Source: Rivularia sp034931125
GTDB taxonomy: Bacteria > Cyanobacteriota > Cyanobacteriia > Cyanobacteriales > Nostocaceae
DNA length: 64,000 bases
Direction: 5' to 3'
Assembly: GCF_034931125.1 (NCBI RefSeq)
Contig: NZ_JAYGHM010000012.1
Span: 62,001-126,000 of the forward strand
Every line of letters begins with the position of its first letter. Within the stretch, counting starts at the first letter, position 1. The translations under genes were made by a program, and so were the position numbers. The notes beneath the pieces are model-generated. The model searched no databases. It saw only the letters and a list, made by a program, of their open reading frames with translations, and was not told the origin of the DNA. This document shows, one piece after another, positions 16,273 to 25,726 of the stretch.

Positions 16273-17823
16273 ATGCAAGATAAAAAGAACGATAATTTCT
16301 TACATAGTATATTTAGTGAAAAAAAATATCGACCACTTCTCATATCAGCAGTACTATTTTTATGCTTTGATTTAGGGGTGTTGATTCCTAACTATATTTT
16401 TTCTACATTACTTAAAAAAGATGCAGTAAGTATTAATTTGGCGGGAAGGCAAAGAATGCTTTCTCAAAAGATGTCTAAATCATTATTAGAAGTAAAAAAT
16501 AGACAGGAAACAGGCAATTCTTTTAAGCAGGAGCAAGAAGAATTAAATCAAGCTTATCAATTATTTGATAATACTCTAAATGCTTTCCAAGAAGGAAAAA
16601 TAGTTAAAAATGCTGATACTGAACCAGTTTACTTAAAAGCTGTAGAAACTGAGAGAGGTAAACAAATTCTCAAAGAAGCTTTAGCACTATGGAACCCTTA
16701 TAAAGAGAAGATCCAACCGATTTTAAAAGCAGATAAAGCAATTCAATTTAAAGACTTACAAGCTGCTATTGACTATTCTCGCGCAAATAATCTCAAGTTG
16801 CTTGACTTAATGAATCAGTTAACTATTGAACAAGAAAAAATTTCTCAGACAAGAAGTGGATATTTGCAACTGATTCAGCTTGTAGGAATGGCTTTAGTTT
16901 TAGGAAACTTTTTCGTTCTCTTGTCCCGCAGTTTTAAGCGCTTAAAAAGAGTGGATCAAGAACTTCAAACAGCAAATTCACAAATTCTTCAACTCAACGA
17001 ACGGTTGCAGGCTGATAATATGCGTATGAAGTCTGAGTTGGATGTTACCAAACGTTTACAGCAAATGATTCTACCCAAGTCTTCGGAGTTGGAATCTGTG
17101 GAAGGACTCGATATTGCTGGATTTATGGAAGCTGCTGATGAAGTGGGTGGTGATTATTATGATGTTCTCAATTTGAATGGAAGTGTAAAAATTGGTATTG
17201 GTGATGTAACCGGACATGGTTTAGAAAGTGGAATGCTGATGTTGATGGTGCAAACAGCCGTCCGTACTTTACAAGAAGTTGAAGAAACCAATCCAGTAAG
17301 GTTTATGGATATATTAAACCGTACCATTTACAAAAATATCCAGCGGATGGATTCTGGTAAGAATTTGACTTTATCATTAATTGATTACAGCGAAGGCGAA
17401 CTCAAACTGACAGGACAACACGAAGAAGTGATAGTAGTACGCAGTAATGGTGAAGTTGAACTGTTAGATACTACAGACCTTGGTTTTCCAATTGGTTTAG
17501 ATGACGAAATTGCCGATTTTATTGCTCAAAAGAAAATACAGTTAGAAATTGGTGATATTGCAGTACTTTTCACCGACGGAATTACCGAAGCTGAAGATCT
17601 TCACGGAAATTTTTACGGAATTGAAAGGCTTTGTGAAATGGTCAAACAAAACCGTTACTTTAATGCTAATGGAATTAAAGATGCTGTAATTAAAGATGTG
17701 CGATCGCATATTGGTTTACAACAGGTATTTGATGATATCACGCTATTAATTTTGAAGCAGAAAGATACAGGTTTTAGTTTAAATCAGCTTGAGTCTGAAA
17801 ATTTAGAACCGATTGGTGTTTAA
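16273..17823 (+). CDS. Membrane PP2C-type phosphatase (IcfG/RsbU-like) with PilJ-type sensor
   Basis: 516 residues. A membrane segment lies at about 20-40. The PilJ/type-IV-pilus sensor motif INLAGRQRMLSQKMSKSLL follows at about 55-73, then a helical domain, a second membrane segment (about 200-215), a short coiled coil (about 225-265), and a SpoIIE/PP2C domain to the end. The metal-binding acidic residues are present in EVGGDYYDV, GIGDVTGHGLESGM and LFTDGITEAED. It should dephosphorylate the STAS partner in response to a signal sensed outside the membrane. IcfG of Synechocystis, in a similar gene cluster, affects glucose and inorganic-carbon adaptation. Confidence 0.85.
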   Translation: MQDKKNDNFLHSIFSEKKYRPLLISAVLFLCFDLGVLIPNYIFSTLLKKDAVSINLAGRQRMLSQKMSKSLLEVKNRQETGNSFKQEQEELNQAYQLFDNTLNAFQEGKIVKNADTEPVYLKAVETERGKQILKEALALWNPYKEKIQPILKADKAIQFKDLQAAIDYSRANNLKLLDLMNQLTIEQEKISQTRSGYLQLIQLVGMALVLGNFFVLLSRSFKRLKRVDQELQTANSQILQLNERLQADNMRMKSELDVTKRLQQMILPKSSELESVEGLDIAGFMEAADEVGGDYYDVLNLNGSVKIGIGDVTGHGLESGMLMLMVQTAVRTLQEVEETNPVRFMDILNRTIYKNIQRMDSGKNLTLSLIDYSEGELKLTGQHEEVIVVRSNGEVELLDTTDLGFPIGLDDEIADFIAQKKIQLEIGDIAVLFTDGITEAEDLHGNFYGIERLCEMVKQNRYFNANGIKDAVIKDVRSHIGLQQVFDDITLLILKQKDTGFSLNQLESENLEPIGV

Positions 17824-17890
17824 CCGTTAATAGTTAATTGTTAATAGGTCATATTACAGTCAAAATTTATTAAAAAAGGAATATATCCCG

Positions 17891-18853
17891 GTGGTGCAAG
17901 TATTTGGTGATTTCGTTGAATCAATGCGAGAAAAAGAAAATTTAACTTTAGGGTTCTCTCCTTCTGCGGTACCAATTCAAGAACGTTGGCGTAATAATGG
18001 TTTATCTGCTGATTACATTGCTGATTATTTAACAACTATATTAAACGCTGATGAAAATGAATCTGAAAATGCAGATTATTTAGCTGAGATAAAAAGCTCG
18101 GCTAGCTATATTGCCAATGAATTGCTTGAAAATGGGATGAAATATTGCAACGAACAAACACATTATCCTGTTACTTTTCATGTAGAATTAGCAGCTAATG
18201 AAATCAGATTTTTTCTGGAAAATACAGTTATTCCTGCAAATGCCGAAAAGTTAAAAGAATTTATTCAAGAATTAACTGATTCAGATCCAGATGAGTTTTA
18301 TATCCGTCAGCTAGAAAAAACAGCAGAAGCTGAATTAGAAGACAATACAAGTTCTGGATTGGGTTTTTTAACCATAATTAATGACTATTCTGCCAAGTTA
18401 GGCTGGAAGTTTCAAACTTTAGAACAAAATCCTTTATTAATGAGCGTTACTACTTTAGTGCGTTTGATGGTAAAGCAAACCGAACAACCGAACCAAGCTG
18501 CGACTGAATTAGAAATTAAGGGCGAAAATTTTAATATTTTTTACGATAGTAATACTAAATTTGTCAACTTCACTGGTAGAGTCAGACTGAGGGGATTGCA
18601 AGAATATACTGTTGTTTTTGATTTGTTTGATAAAGTAGTAGAAATAAACGCAAATTTAATTTCTATTGATTTACAAAACCTAGAACTGATCAATAGTTCG
18701 GGAATCGATATGCTATCAAAGTTTATTATTACTACGCGCAAGAAAAAGACAGTTCAAATCATGATTATCGGTTCTAACGCTAATAGTTGGCAAGCAAAGT
18801 TATTGAAGAATTTACAGCGATTGATGCCTAGTTTAAAATATGAATTGAAATAA
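17891..18853 (+). CDS. Fusion of SiaB-like ATPase and STAS domain
   Basis: 320 residues from GTG at 17891. Residues 1-200 are homologous to the whole protein at 15161: shared LTLGFSPS, RWRNNGLSADYIA, SYIANELLENGMKY and SSGLGFLTIINDYSAKLGWK. Residues 205-320 are homologous to the STAS protein at 15824, with LINSSGIDMLSKF and a similar KNLQRLMP end. The split pair and this fusion thus duplicate the same two-part module within one operon. In the first ATP loop, VDNSI of the split form is LENTV here, which may reduce activity. It closes the operon. Confidence 0.82.
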   Translation: MVQVFGDFVESMREKENLTLGFSPSAVPIQERWRNNGLSADYIADYLTTILNADENESENADYLAEIKSSASYIANELLENGMKYCNEQTHYPVTFHVELAANEIRFFLENTVIPANAEKLKEFIQELTDSDPDEFYIRQLEKTAEAELEDNTSSGLGFLTIINDYSAKLGWKFQTLEQNPLLMSVTTLVRLMVKQTEQPNQAATELEIKGENFNIFYDSNTKFVNFTGRVRLRGLQEYTVVFDLFDKVVEINANLISIDLQNLELINSSGIDMLSKFIITTRKKKTVQIMIIGSNANSWQAKLLKNLQRLMPSLKYELK

Positions 18854-18854
18854 G

Positions 18855-18957
18855 ATGGTAATTGGTAATTGGTAATTGGTAATTGGGCATTGGGCATGGG
18901 AAGATAGTTTTTAATTATTAACTCCTAACTCTTAACTCCTAACTCCTAACTCTTGAC
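18855..18957. repeat. STRR repeats (AATTGGT and TAACTCC)
   Basis: Two different heptamer arrays in a row: GGTAATT copies at about 18857-18895 and TAACTCC/TAACTCT copies at about 18918-18953, just after the fusion gene. Confidence 0.85.
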
Positions 18958-18980
18958 TTTTTCTCTCCTTCATCATAATT

Positions 18981-19015
18981 AAAACTCCTCCAAGGCAATA
19001 CAAAGGAGGAGTTTT
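18981..19015 (-). terminator. Intrinsic terminator of the atpB-atpC unit (bidirectional)
   Basis: Arms AAAACTCCTCC and GGAGGAGTTTT with a 13-base loop, flanked by A and T runs. It sits between the convergent fusion gene and atpC, about 40 bases beyond the atpC stop. Confidence 0.8.
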
Positions 19016-19051
19016 TGATTTATTTGATTTAAATACCAAATAACTAAGTAT

Positions 19052-19465
19052 TTACACCATACCACCAGCGGCTTGAAAGCGAGCGCGGGCGCGTTTATAG
19101 GTTTGATTTGCTTGGATTTGGGCTTGTCTGTCCCCTTGTGCAACTTGGTTGAGACGAGTTTGGGCTTCGTTAAAAGCATTACGGGCTTCTTCAAGGTTGA
19201 TTGATTCACCCTTTTCGGCACCGTTAACTAAAATTGTGACTTCATCTTCATCGACTTCTGCAAAGCCACCTAAAAGAGCGATCGCTACCCAATTTTGATT
19301 TTTATCGGCACGTACCCGCATTACACCTGTATCCAAGGCACTTAATAGTGGTGCGTGTCCGCTAAGGATACCAAGTTGTCCGGTGGTGCTTGGTAAAACG
19401 ACTTCTTCAGCCGTTGAATCCCAGACTGTTTTATCTGGGGAGATTACACGAACGGTTAATGTCAT
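19052..19465 (-). CDS. atpC: F-type ATP synthase epsilon subunit
   Basis: 137 residues, normal length. The N-terminal beta sandwich carries TLTVRVISPDKTVWDS, LPSTTGQLGILSGHAPLL and ALLGGFAEVDEDEVTILV; the C-terminal helical hairpin (EEARNAFNEAQTRLNQV) is the part that regulates rotation. In cyanobacteria atpB and this gene form a unit separate from the main atp operon, as here. The distance to atpB is unusually long (317 bases) because of inserted repeats. Confidence 0.96.
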   Translation of the reverse strand: MTLTVRVISPDKTVWDSTAEEVVLPSTTGQLGILSGHAPLLSALDTGVMRVRADKNQNWVAIALLGGFAEVDEDEVTILVNGAEKGESINLEEARNAFNEAQTRLNQVAQGDRQAQIQANQTYKRARARFQAAGGMV

Positions 19466-19572
19466 TTTGATTTTGGATTTTGGATTTTGGATTTTAGATT
19501 TTAGATTGTCTTCTCTTTGAAAGAACAGCCAAAATCATAGTTGTTCGTTGATGGTTACAGTAGTGCGACCAT

Positions 19573-19703
19573 CTTGGTCGCTCGCAAAATTGATCTTGGT
19601 CGCTCGCAAAATTGATCTTGGTCGCTCGCAACATTGATCTTGGTCGCTCGCAACATTGATCTTGGTCGCTTGTGACATTCATCTTGGTCGCTCGTGACAA
19701 TCT
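19573..19703. repeat. 22-bp tandem repeat between atpB and atpC
   Basis: Six copies of CTTGGTCGCTCGCAACATTG plus AT start at 19573, 19595, 19617, 19639, 19661 and 19683. The first four are nearly identical and the last two are diverged. There are no unique spacers, so it is not a CRISPR array. A GGATTTT/AGATTTT heptamer array lies beside it at about 19470-19505. Confidence 0.9.
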
Positions 19704-19782
19704 CCACAAGATATTGCTAATAACGAACAAGATGTTGCTACAATGTCCGCAAGATGCGGACACTAACAACTAATAACTAATA

Positions 19783-21231
19783 CTAACCTTTCATTTTTTC
19801 TGCTTTTGCTCTGGCTTCGTCGATGCTACCAACCATGTAGAAAGCTTGTTCTGGTAAGTCATCTAGTTCGCCAGCAAGAATTGCTTTAAAGCCTTTGATG
19901 GTGTCTTCGAGCTTAACGTATTTACCAGGTGCGCCGGTGAATACTTCTGCAACGAAGAATGGCTGAGACAAGAAACGCTCTACTTTACGAGCGCGAACTA
20001 CTGTAAGACGGTCATCTTCGGATAATTCATCTAAACCAAGAATGGCGATAATGTCCTGAAGTTCTTTGTAACGTTGCAGTGTGGATTGTACCGCACGGGC
20101 TGTTTGATAATGTTCTTCACCAACGATGTTGGGTTGCAACATAGTAGAAGTAGAACCTAATGGGTCAACAGCGGGGTAAATACCTTTTGCTGCTAAACCA
20201 CGAGACAATACTGTGGTTCCATCTAAGTGAGCAAAGGTTGTTGCTGGTGCGGGGTCGGTGAAGTCATCCGCAGGTACGTATACCGCTTGAATCGAGGTAA
20301 TTGAACCTTCGTTGGTAGAGGTGATTCGTTCTTGCAGCGTACCTACGTCAGTACCTAATGTGGGCTGATATCCCACAGCAGAAGGCATTCTTCCCAACAG
20401 CGCCGATACTTCGGAACCTGCTTGGATAAAGCGGAAGATATTGTCAATAAATAACAGTACATCCTGCTTGTTAACATCGCGGAAATATTCTGCCATTGTC
20501 AATGCAGATAAACCAACGCGCATTCTTGCACCGGGTGGTTCGTTCATCTGACCGTACACCAAGGCAATTTTTGATTCATTCAAGTTATCGGAGTTGATAA
20601 CTTTGGATTCAATCATTTCGTTGTAGAGGTCATTACCTTCGCGGGTACGTTCCCCTACTCCACCAAATACTGATACACCACCGTGTTCAGTAGCGATGTT
20701 GTTGATCAACTCCATCATAATAACGGTCTTACCCACACCTGCACCGCCGAACAGACCGATTTTTCCACCGCGTCTGTAGGGAGTTAACAAGTCAACAACC
20801 TTAATTCCGGTTTCAAATACGGAAGGCTTGGTTTCCAGGTCGATAAGTTTAGGAGCATCGCGGTGAATCGGAGAACGTTCGTCAGTATCTACGGGACCTC
20901 TGTTGTCTACAGTTTCGCCGAGGACATTAAAAATTCTACCCAAGGTAGCTTTTCCTACAGGTACGCTGATGGGAGCGCCGGTATCTGTCGCTTCCATTCC
21001 CCGCACCAAACCATCGGTGGAAGTCATGGAAACAGCCCGCACCTGATTGTCGCCCAGCAACTGCTGCACTTCGCACGTAACGGACATTTCTTGTCCTGCT
21101 TCGTTAGTACCTTTAACTATCAAAGCGTTGTAGATAGCGGGCATTTTTCCGTTAGGAAATTTTACGTCTACAACTGGACCGATAACTTGAGTAATGTAAC
21201 CAGTTTTTGTTTTTTCTGCGGTGGAAACCAT
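19783..21231 (-). CDS. atpB: F-type ATP synthase beta subunit
   Basis: 482 residues, full length. Walker A is GGAGVGKTVIMMELI; the catalytic Glu region is GVGERTREGNDLY; Walker B is DVLLFIDNIFR; the DELSEED-region equivalent is DELSEDD. It is the catalytic subunit of F1 and makes ATP from the proton gradient across the thylakoid and plasma membranes. It is transcribed leftward ahead of atpC. A 650-base gene-free region upstream separates it from the divergent glycosyltransferase cluster. Confidence 0.98.
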   Translation of the reverse strand: MVSTAEKTKTGYITQVIGPVVDVKFPNGKMPAIYNALIVKGTNEAGQEMSVTCEVQQLLGDNQVRAVSMTSTDGLVRGMEATDTGAPISVPVGKATLGRIFNVLGETVDNRGPVDTDERSPIHRDAPKLIDLETKPSVFETGIKVVDLLTPYRRGGKIGLFGGAGVGKTVIMMELINNIATEHGGVSVFGGVGERTREGNDLYNEMIESKVINSDNLNESKIALVYGQMNEPPGARMRVGLSALTMAEYFRDVNKQDVLLFIDNIFRFIQAGSEVSALLGRMPSAVGYQPTLGTDVGTLQERITSTNEGSITSIQAVYVPADDFTDPAPATTFAHLDGTTVLSRGLAAKGIYPAVDPLGSTSTMLQPNIVGEEHYQTARAVQSTLQRYKELQDIIAILGLDELSEDDRLTVVRARKVERFLSQPFFVAEVFTGAPGKYVKLEDTIKGFKAILAGELDDLPEQAFYMVGSIDEARAKAEKMKG

Positions 21232-21888
21232 ACTGAGCCTAAATTACGAAGCTATATTTTTACTCTTTACAGACGTAGAGACTTTAAGATTAACTCATGT
21301 CATCTTCAAGATTAGCACCGAACGACACTATTATTAGCCAAAAATTGAGCAACAACTTTTTGAGATGAGGGGACAAGGGGATGGGGGGAAATGAATAACA
21401 ACTGTCAACTGTCAACTAACTCCTCACTCCTAAAGAAAATAGCCCTCTTTACTAAATTGCAAAGAGAGCATACGTCATGCCATTTCACTTACTGTTTAAT
21501 TCACTTCCTAAAATAGAATTCCGTAAATTTAAACTCTTAATAATTATTTTGTCACATAATATTTTTGTATTGTAGCTAACTTTAATTCAGATATTTTAAA
21601 GTTACTGGTCTCAGCACGCTTGCATTGATTATAACTTGTAAGTATTCTTACATAATCTTGATGATTAAAGATTAATTTTGTGAGAACTTTCTCATGTAAC
21701 TTTCACAGATACTTCATCAGTAAGGTTGATTGTATATATATAGCAAACAAAACGCGAGGATACTACAGAAAAAATACTGTAATGAATAAATATTTGTGTA
21801 TTGTAAATGGAATATATCACGTTAATTATTAGCACTTGTTGAATACAGTTAAGTACCTAATTCAAAGTGAATTTTAGGAATAAAAATT
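21232..21888. promoter_or_regulatory. Divergent intergenic region (atpB / glycosyltransferase cluster)
   Basis: About 650 bases with no gene. A GATGGGG-type purine repeat and heptamer copies lie at about 21362-21435. The rest is AT-rich and must hold the atpB promoter and the promoter of the polysaccharide cluster. I could not identify specific elements. Confidence 0.4.
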
Positions 21889-23130
21889 ATGAGATTAATG
21901 GTATATTCTCACGATGCATTTGGTCTAGGTAACATTCGGAGAATGTTAGCGATTTGCGAACACTTGGTCAACGAAATTCCGCAACTATCAATTTTATTGC
22001 TGTCTGGTTCTCCAATGCTTCAAGGATTTCGTTTGCCAAAACGGCTAGATTATATTAAATTGCCTTGTTTGAATCGGGGAAACACGGGTGAAGTTGCAGT
22101 AAAATTCTTGGAAATGGGTATAGATGAAACAATAAAATTACGGTCGCAATTAATTTTATCAGCGGCAATAAATTTTAAGCCAGATGTGTTTTTAGTAGAT
22201 AAAAAACCATTAGGAATCAAAAATGAGTTAAAGAATACTGTTAATTATTTACACAAACATTTACCAAAAACTAAACTAGTTCTACTTTTGAGAGATATTT
22301 TAGATGCACCAGAAAAAACTATTAATGAGTGGGTAAAACATCAATATCATCAAACTATTGATAAATTTTACCAACTTCTTTTAGTCGTTGGCTTGGAAGA
22401 GGTATTTGATTTGTGTCAAGAGTATAAACTTCCAGCAACAATAGTTGAAAAAGTGCGTTTTTGCGGTTATATTCGTCGTCCTCACGGATGTAAAACAAGT
22501 AAAATTATTCGTCAAGAATTACAGTTAACACCGAAACAAAAATTAGTATTAGTTACTCCCGGTGGTGGAGAAGATGGTTATCAATTAGTTAATACATATC
22601 TTCAAGGACAAGAATTATTAAAAAATAGTCAATATTCTATCAAAAATTTAGTGTTTTGCGGTCCGGAAATGCCTAAAGAACAAAAGCAAGAACTATATAA
22701 ACTCGCAACTAAATTTCCTCAAGTAGAAATGAGAGAGTTTACCAATAACTTGATGAGTTATATCTCAGCAGCAGATGCAGTGGTATCTATGGGAGGTTAC
22801 AACACCATTTGTGAAATTCTCTCAGCGGCTAAACCTGCGGTAATCGTACCCAGAATCAAACCTTCCGAAGAACAATTAGTACGAGCGGAAAGAATGCGGG
22901 ATTTGGGTTTGTTGAAAAGCATACATCCCAAGGATTTAACTCCACAAGTTTTGATGACACAATTATTTCAAGTATTGGAAAACCCTAAACAGCTAAAAAA
23001 TATAGATTTAGAAGGTTTACCAAGAATTGCTCGTCACATTAGAAATTTGTTAACAGATAAGATTACTGAAGCTCAACCAGAATTGATTTATCCCCAGCCA
23101 AACCAATTTCAGCAATTATTAGCTAGTTGA
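21889..23130 (+). CDS. MurG-like glycosyltransferase (COG4671 type), first copy
   Basis: 413 residues with a two-domain GT-B layout. The N-terminal acceptor domain starts MRLMVYSHDAFGLGNIRRM, with the Gly-rich loop seen in predicted glycosyltransferases of COG4671. The C-terminal sugar-nucleotide domain carries LVTPGGGEDGYQLV and AADAVVSMGGYNTICEILSA, the MurG-like donor-binding region. No signal or membrane segment is visible, so it probably acts at the inner face of the membrane. It opens a long same-strand gene cluster; the next gene is a distant relative 67 bases away. Confidence 0.8.
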   Translation: MRLMVYSHDAFGLGNIRRMLAICEHLVNEIPQLSILLLSGSPMLQGFRLPKRLDYIKLPCLNRGNTGEVAVKFLEMGIDETIKLRSQLILSAAINFKPDVFLVDKKPLGIKNELKNTVNYLHKHLPKTKLVLLLRDILDAPEKTINEWVKHQYHQTIDKFYQLLLVVGLEEVFDLCQEYKLPATIVEKVRFCGYIRRPHGCKTSKIIRQELQLTPKQKLVLVTPGGGEDGYQLVNTYLQGQELLKNSQYSIKNLVFCGPEMPKEQKQELYKLATKFPQVEMREFTNNLMSYISAADAVVSMGGYNTICEILSAAKPAVIVPRIKPSEEQLVRAERMRDLGLLKSIHPKDLTPQVLMTQLFQVLENPKQLKNIDLEGLPRIARHIRNLLTDKITEAQPELIYPQPNQFQQLLAS

Positions 23131-23197
23131 ACATTTTTTAATGTGTCTGTGGTGATTATTCACGATTAGTTAAAATCTATTCTAGGAATCAATCCAT

Positions 23198-24382
23198 ATG
23201 AAGAAACTCTTGTTTTATTGTCAGCATATTTTAGGTATGGGACATTTAGTCCGTAGCATGGAAATTGTTCGCGGTTTGATGCAAGACTTTCAAGTATGCT
23301 TTATCAATGGTGGACAAGTAATTCAAGAATTTGAATTTCCATCAGGAATTGAGGTAGTAAATTTACCCGCGATTAAAACTGATTCGGAATTTAAACAGTT
23401 AGAAGTTGTGGATACTTCTTTATCTTTGGCTGAAGTTCAAGAATTTAGAAAGAATAAACTTTTAAAAATTGCCGATGAATTTCAACCTGATGTATTGATG
23501 ATTGAATTGTTTCCATTTGGAAGAGGAAAGTTTTCTTTTGAATTAATTCCTTTGTTAGAAAAATTGCGTGCTAGCGAGAAGCCAGTTAAAATCGTTTCTA
23601 GTTTACGCGATATTGTTGTTACAAAAACAAATCAAGAAAAATATGAAGAAAAAGTTTGTCGATTGATGAATCAATATTTTGATATGTTATTGATTCATGG
23701 AGACCAAAATTTTGTACCTTTAGATGAAAGTTTTGAGCGGATAAATGATATTGAGTGTGAAACTAAATATACTGGTTATGTGGTTCAGAAGCCTCAAGTA
23801 AATCCGGAATTAACCAAAGAAGATAAAGATATAATTGATTCAGAACGACCATTAGTTTTAGTTAGTATTGGTGGTGGAAGATTTGGTCATGAATTGATTG
23901 ATTGTATAGTTGCAAGTGCTGATATTTTTGAAGAAAAAATACCACATCAAATTCAAATTTTTACTGGGCCATTTGCACCGCAAGAAAAAATACAAGAATG
24001 GCAAAGTTTGACTGAGAATAAGAGTAATATCAGGGTTAATCGCTACACTCGTAACTTATTAAGTTATATGCAAAAAGCTGACCTATCAATAAGTATGTCA
24101 GGCTATAACACTACTTTGAATGTGATGACTACAGGAGTGAGAGCAATGATTTTACCATTTAAAGGTAATGACGACCAAGAGCAAAGAATTAGAGCTAGTA
24201 AATTAGATAATTTAGGTGTTGTAAAAATGCTTGACGAGTCAGATTTACAACCTGAAATTTTTGCAAAACAAGTCATTGATTATTTAGCAACAGAACCGAA
24301 CACAATCAAATTTGATGCGAATGGTGTAGAAAATACCGCAGCATTAATAAGCAATCTAGTTTTTAAGCAGAAAGTAGCTTAA
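23198..24382 (+). CDS. MurG-like glycosyltransferase, second copy
   Basis: 394 residues. The start MKKLLFYCQHILGMGHLVRS aligns with the preceding protein's start, and the C-terminal SIGGGRFGHELID and ADLSISMSGYNTTLNVMTTG align with its donor-binding region. The two are clearly related but too diverged to be a recent duplication. GT-B fold, probably cytoplasmic. A pair of such enzymes suggests two successive sugar additions to one carrier or acceptor. The next gene is 33 bases downstream, which supports one transcript. Confidence 0.8.
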   Translation: MKKLLFYCQHILGMGHLVRSMEIVRGLMQDFQVCFINGGQVIQEFEFPSGIEVVNLPAIKTDSEFKQLEVVDTSLSLAEVQEFRKNKLLKIADEFQPDVLMIELFPFGRGKFSFELIPLLEKLRASEKPVKIVSSLRDIVVTKTNQEKYEEKVCRLMNQYFDMLLIHGDQNFVPLDESFERINDIECETKYTGYVVQKPQVNPELTKEDKDIIDSERPLVLVSIGGGRFGHELIDCIVASADIFEEKIPHQIQIFTGPFAPQEKIQEWQSLTENKSNIRVNRYTRNLLSYMQKADLSISMSGYNTTLNVMTTGVRAMILPFKGNDDQEQRIRASKLDNLGVVKMLDESDLQPEIFAKQVIDYLATEPNTIKFDANGVENTAALISNLVFKQKVA

Positions 24383-24415
24383 TCATCTTACTTATATCAA
24401 TTAATCCAACAAATC

Positions 24416-25627
24416 ATGAATAAAACTAAAATTTGCATCACAACAATCGAATATCCACCTGATATTGGTGGTGTTGGTGAATCTGTACATCGCATTGCTA
24501 AAATGCTTGACAACAGCGGTTATGAAGTTCACATTGCTGTTTTTCGTTCCAGTCAAAGAAGTAGTGTTGATGAAACTTATAGACGAGCAGGTTATGAAAC
24601 AACTGTACAAGATAGGATTTTTGTACATCGCATTCAGTCATCAATTAGTTCTGATATCACAGAGTTAAGTGGCTATTTAAGTGATATTTATTTTCAGCTA
24701 AAATTGTTGTATCAAAAATATCAATATGATTTGTTTCATGCTTTTTTCTTAATCGAAACAGGTTATGTAACAACACTTTTAGCAAAGGAAAATGATGTAC
24801 CAGTAATTAATAGCGTGCGCGGTGCTGACTTACACAAACATATTTTTAGTCCCAAAAATCATGGTCCTATTTCATGGGTTTTAGATAATTCGGATTGGAC
24901 TACTTTTGTAAGTCGTACTTTGCAAAAAAGAGCGGGTTTAATTTCTCCTAATAGTAAAATAAAGTCTTGTGCTTTTTGGAATTCAATTACACCAATTGAT
25001 TTTGAAAATTTATCAAAGCCAGAAAAAATGAATGGATTACCTGGTTTAATAATTGGTACAACAGGAAGATTTCGTGGTAAAAAAGGAATTGAATATCTCT
25101 TAGAGGCTTGCAGCAAATTAAGCAAAGAAGTAGAAATAACTTTGCTACTAATTGGGGATTTTATTGCAAAAGAAAAAAGCTATTGGGAACAAGAATTAAA
25201 AAATTACGACTTAGGTTCTCGATTGCAGATAACTGGAATGAATACCCGTCAAGAAACTTTAGCGTATTTACCTCATTTGGATATTTTTGCTATCCCTTCT
25301 TTGACTGATGGTTGTCCGAATGCATTATTAGAAGCAATGTCAGCAGGTTGTGCAATTGTTGGGAGTAATGCTGATGCAATCGGGGAAATTATTGAAGATG
25401 GTGTCAGTGGATTATTAGTTAATCCGGCAAATTCAGCAGAATTAGCAGCAGCATTACGATATTTGGCAGATAAATCCGAATTGCGATCGCAGTTTGGAAA
25501 AGCCGCAAAAATCAAAGCACAAACACAGTTAGCACCACAAGTAGAATTAAATAATTGGTTGAGTATTTATCAAGAATTATTAGACAGTTCTAATCTTGTA
25601 CGAATTCCTGAATTGAAAGTTGTTTGA
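24416..25627 (+). CDS. Glycosyltransferase family 4
   Basis: 403 residues. The N-terminus CITTIEYPPDIGGVGESVHR is typical of GT4 enzymes. The C-terminal domain includes IIGTTGRFRGKKGIEYLLEA, LDIFAIPSLTDGCPNALLEA (the E-x7-E catalytic region) and a GLLVNPANSAELA end. GT4 enzymes use nucleotide sugars with retention of configuration and commonly build capsule or lipopolysaccharide chains. It is co-directional with its neighbours on both sides (33 and 99 bases). Confidence 0.88.
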   Translation: MNKTKICITTIEYPPDIGGVGESVHRIAKMLDNSGYEVHIAVFRSSQRSSVDETYRRAGYETTVQDRIFVHRIQSSISSDITELSGYLSDIYFQLKLLYQKYQYDLFHAFFLIETGYVTTLLAKENDVPVINSVRGADLHKHIFSPKNHGPISWVLDNSDWTTFVSRTLQKRAGLISPNSKIKSCAFWNSITPIDFENLSKPEKMNGLPGLIIGTTGRFRGKKGIEYLLEACSKLSKEVEITLLLIGDFIAKEKSYWEQELKNYDLGSRLQITGMNTRQETLAYLPHLDIFAIPSLTDGCPNALLEAMSAGCAIVGSNADAIGEIIEDGVSGLLVNPANSAELAAALRYLADKSELRSQFGKAAKIKAQTQLAPQVELNNWLSIYQELLDSSNLVRIPELKVV

Positions 25628-25726
25628 TTACGATATCTTTTTTTATTGCATCTACTTACTACATAAAAAAACAACTTTTACCAGTAATAAAAATCAAAAA
25701 TAAATGATAATTTGGAGTAATTAACT

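Noticed and set aside
19573..19703. Possible CRISPR array
   Set aside because: The repeats are directly adjacent with no unique spacers. No cas gene is in the window, and no other array-like pattern was found.
19494..19769. 91-codon frame between atpB and atpC
   Set aside because: It is a translation of the 22-bp tandem repeats (ERPRS/SDQDQ units), with no plausible protein features.
20863..21315. 150-codon frame opposite the atpB start
   Set aside because: It is antisense to the conserved atpB sequence; no independent signals were seen.
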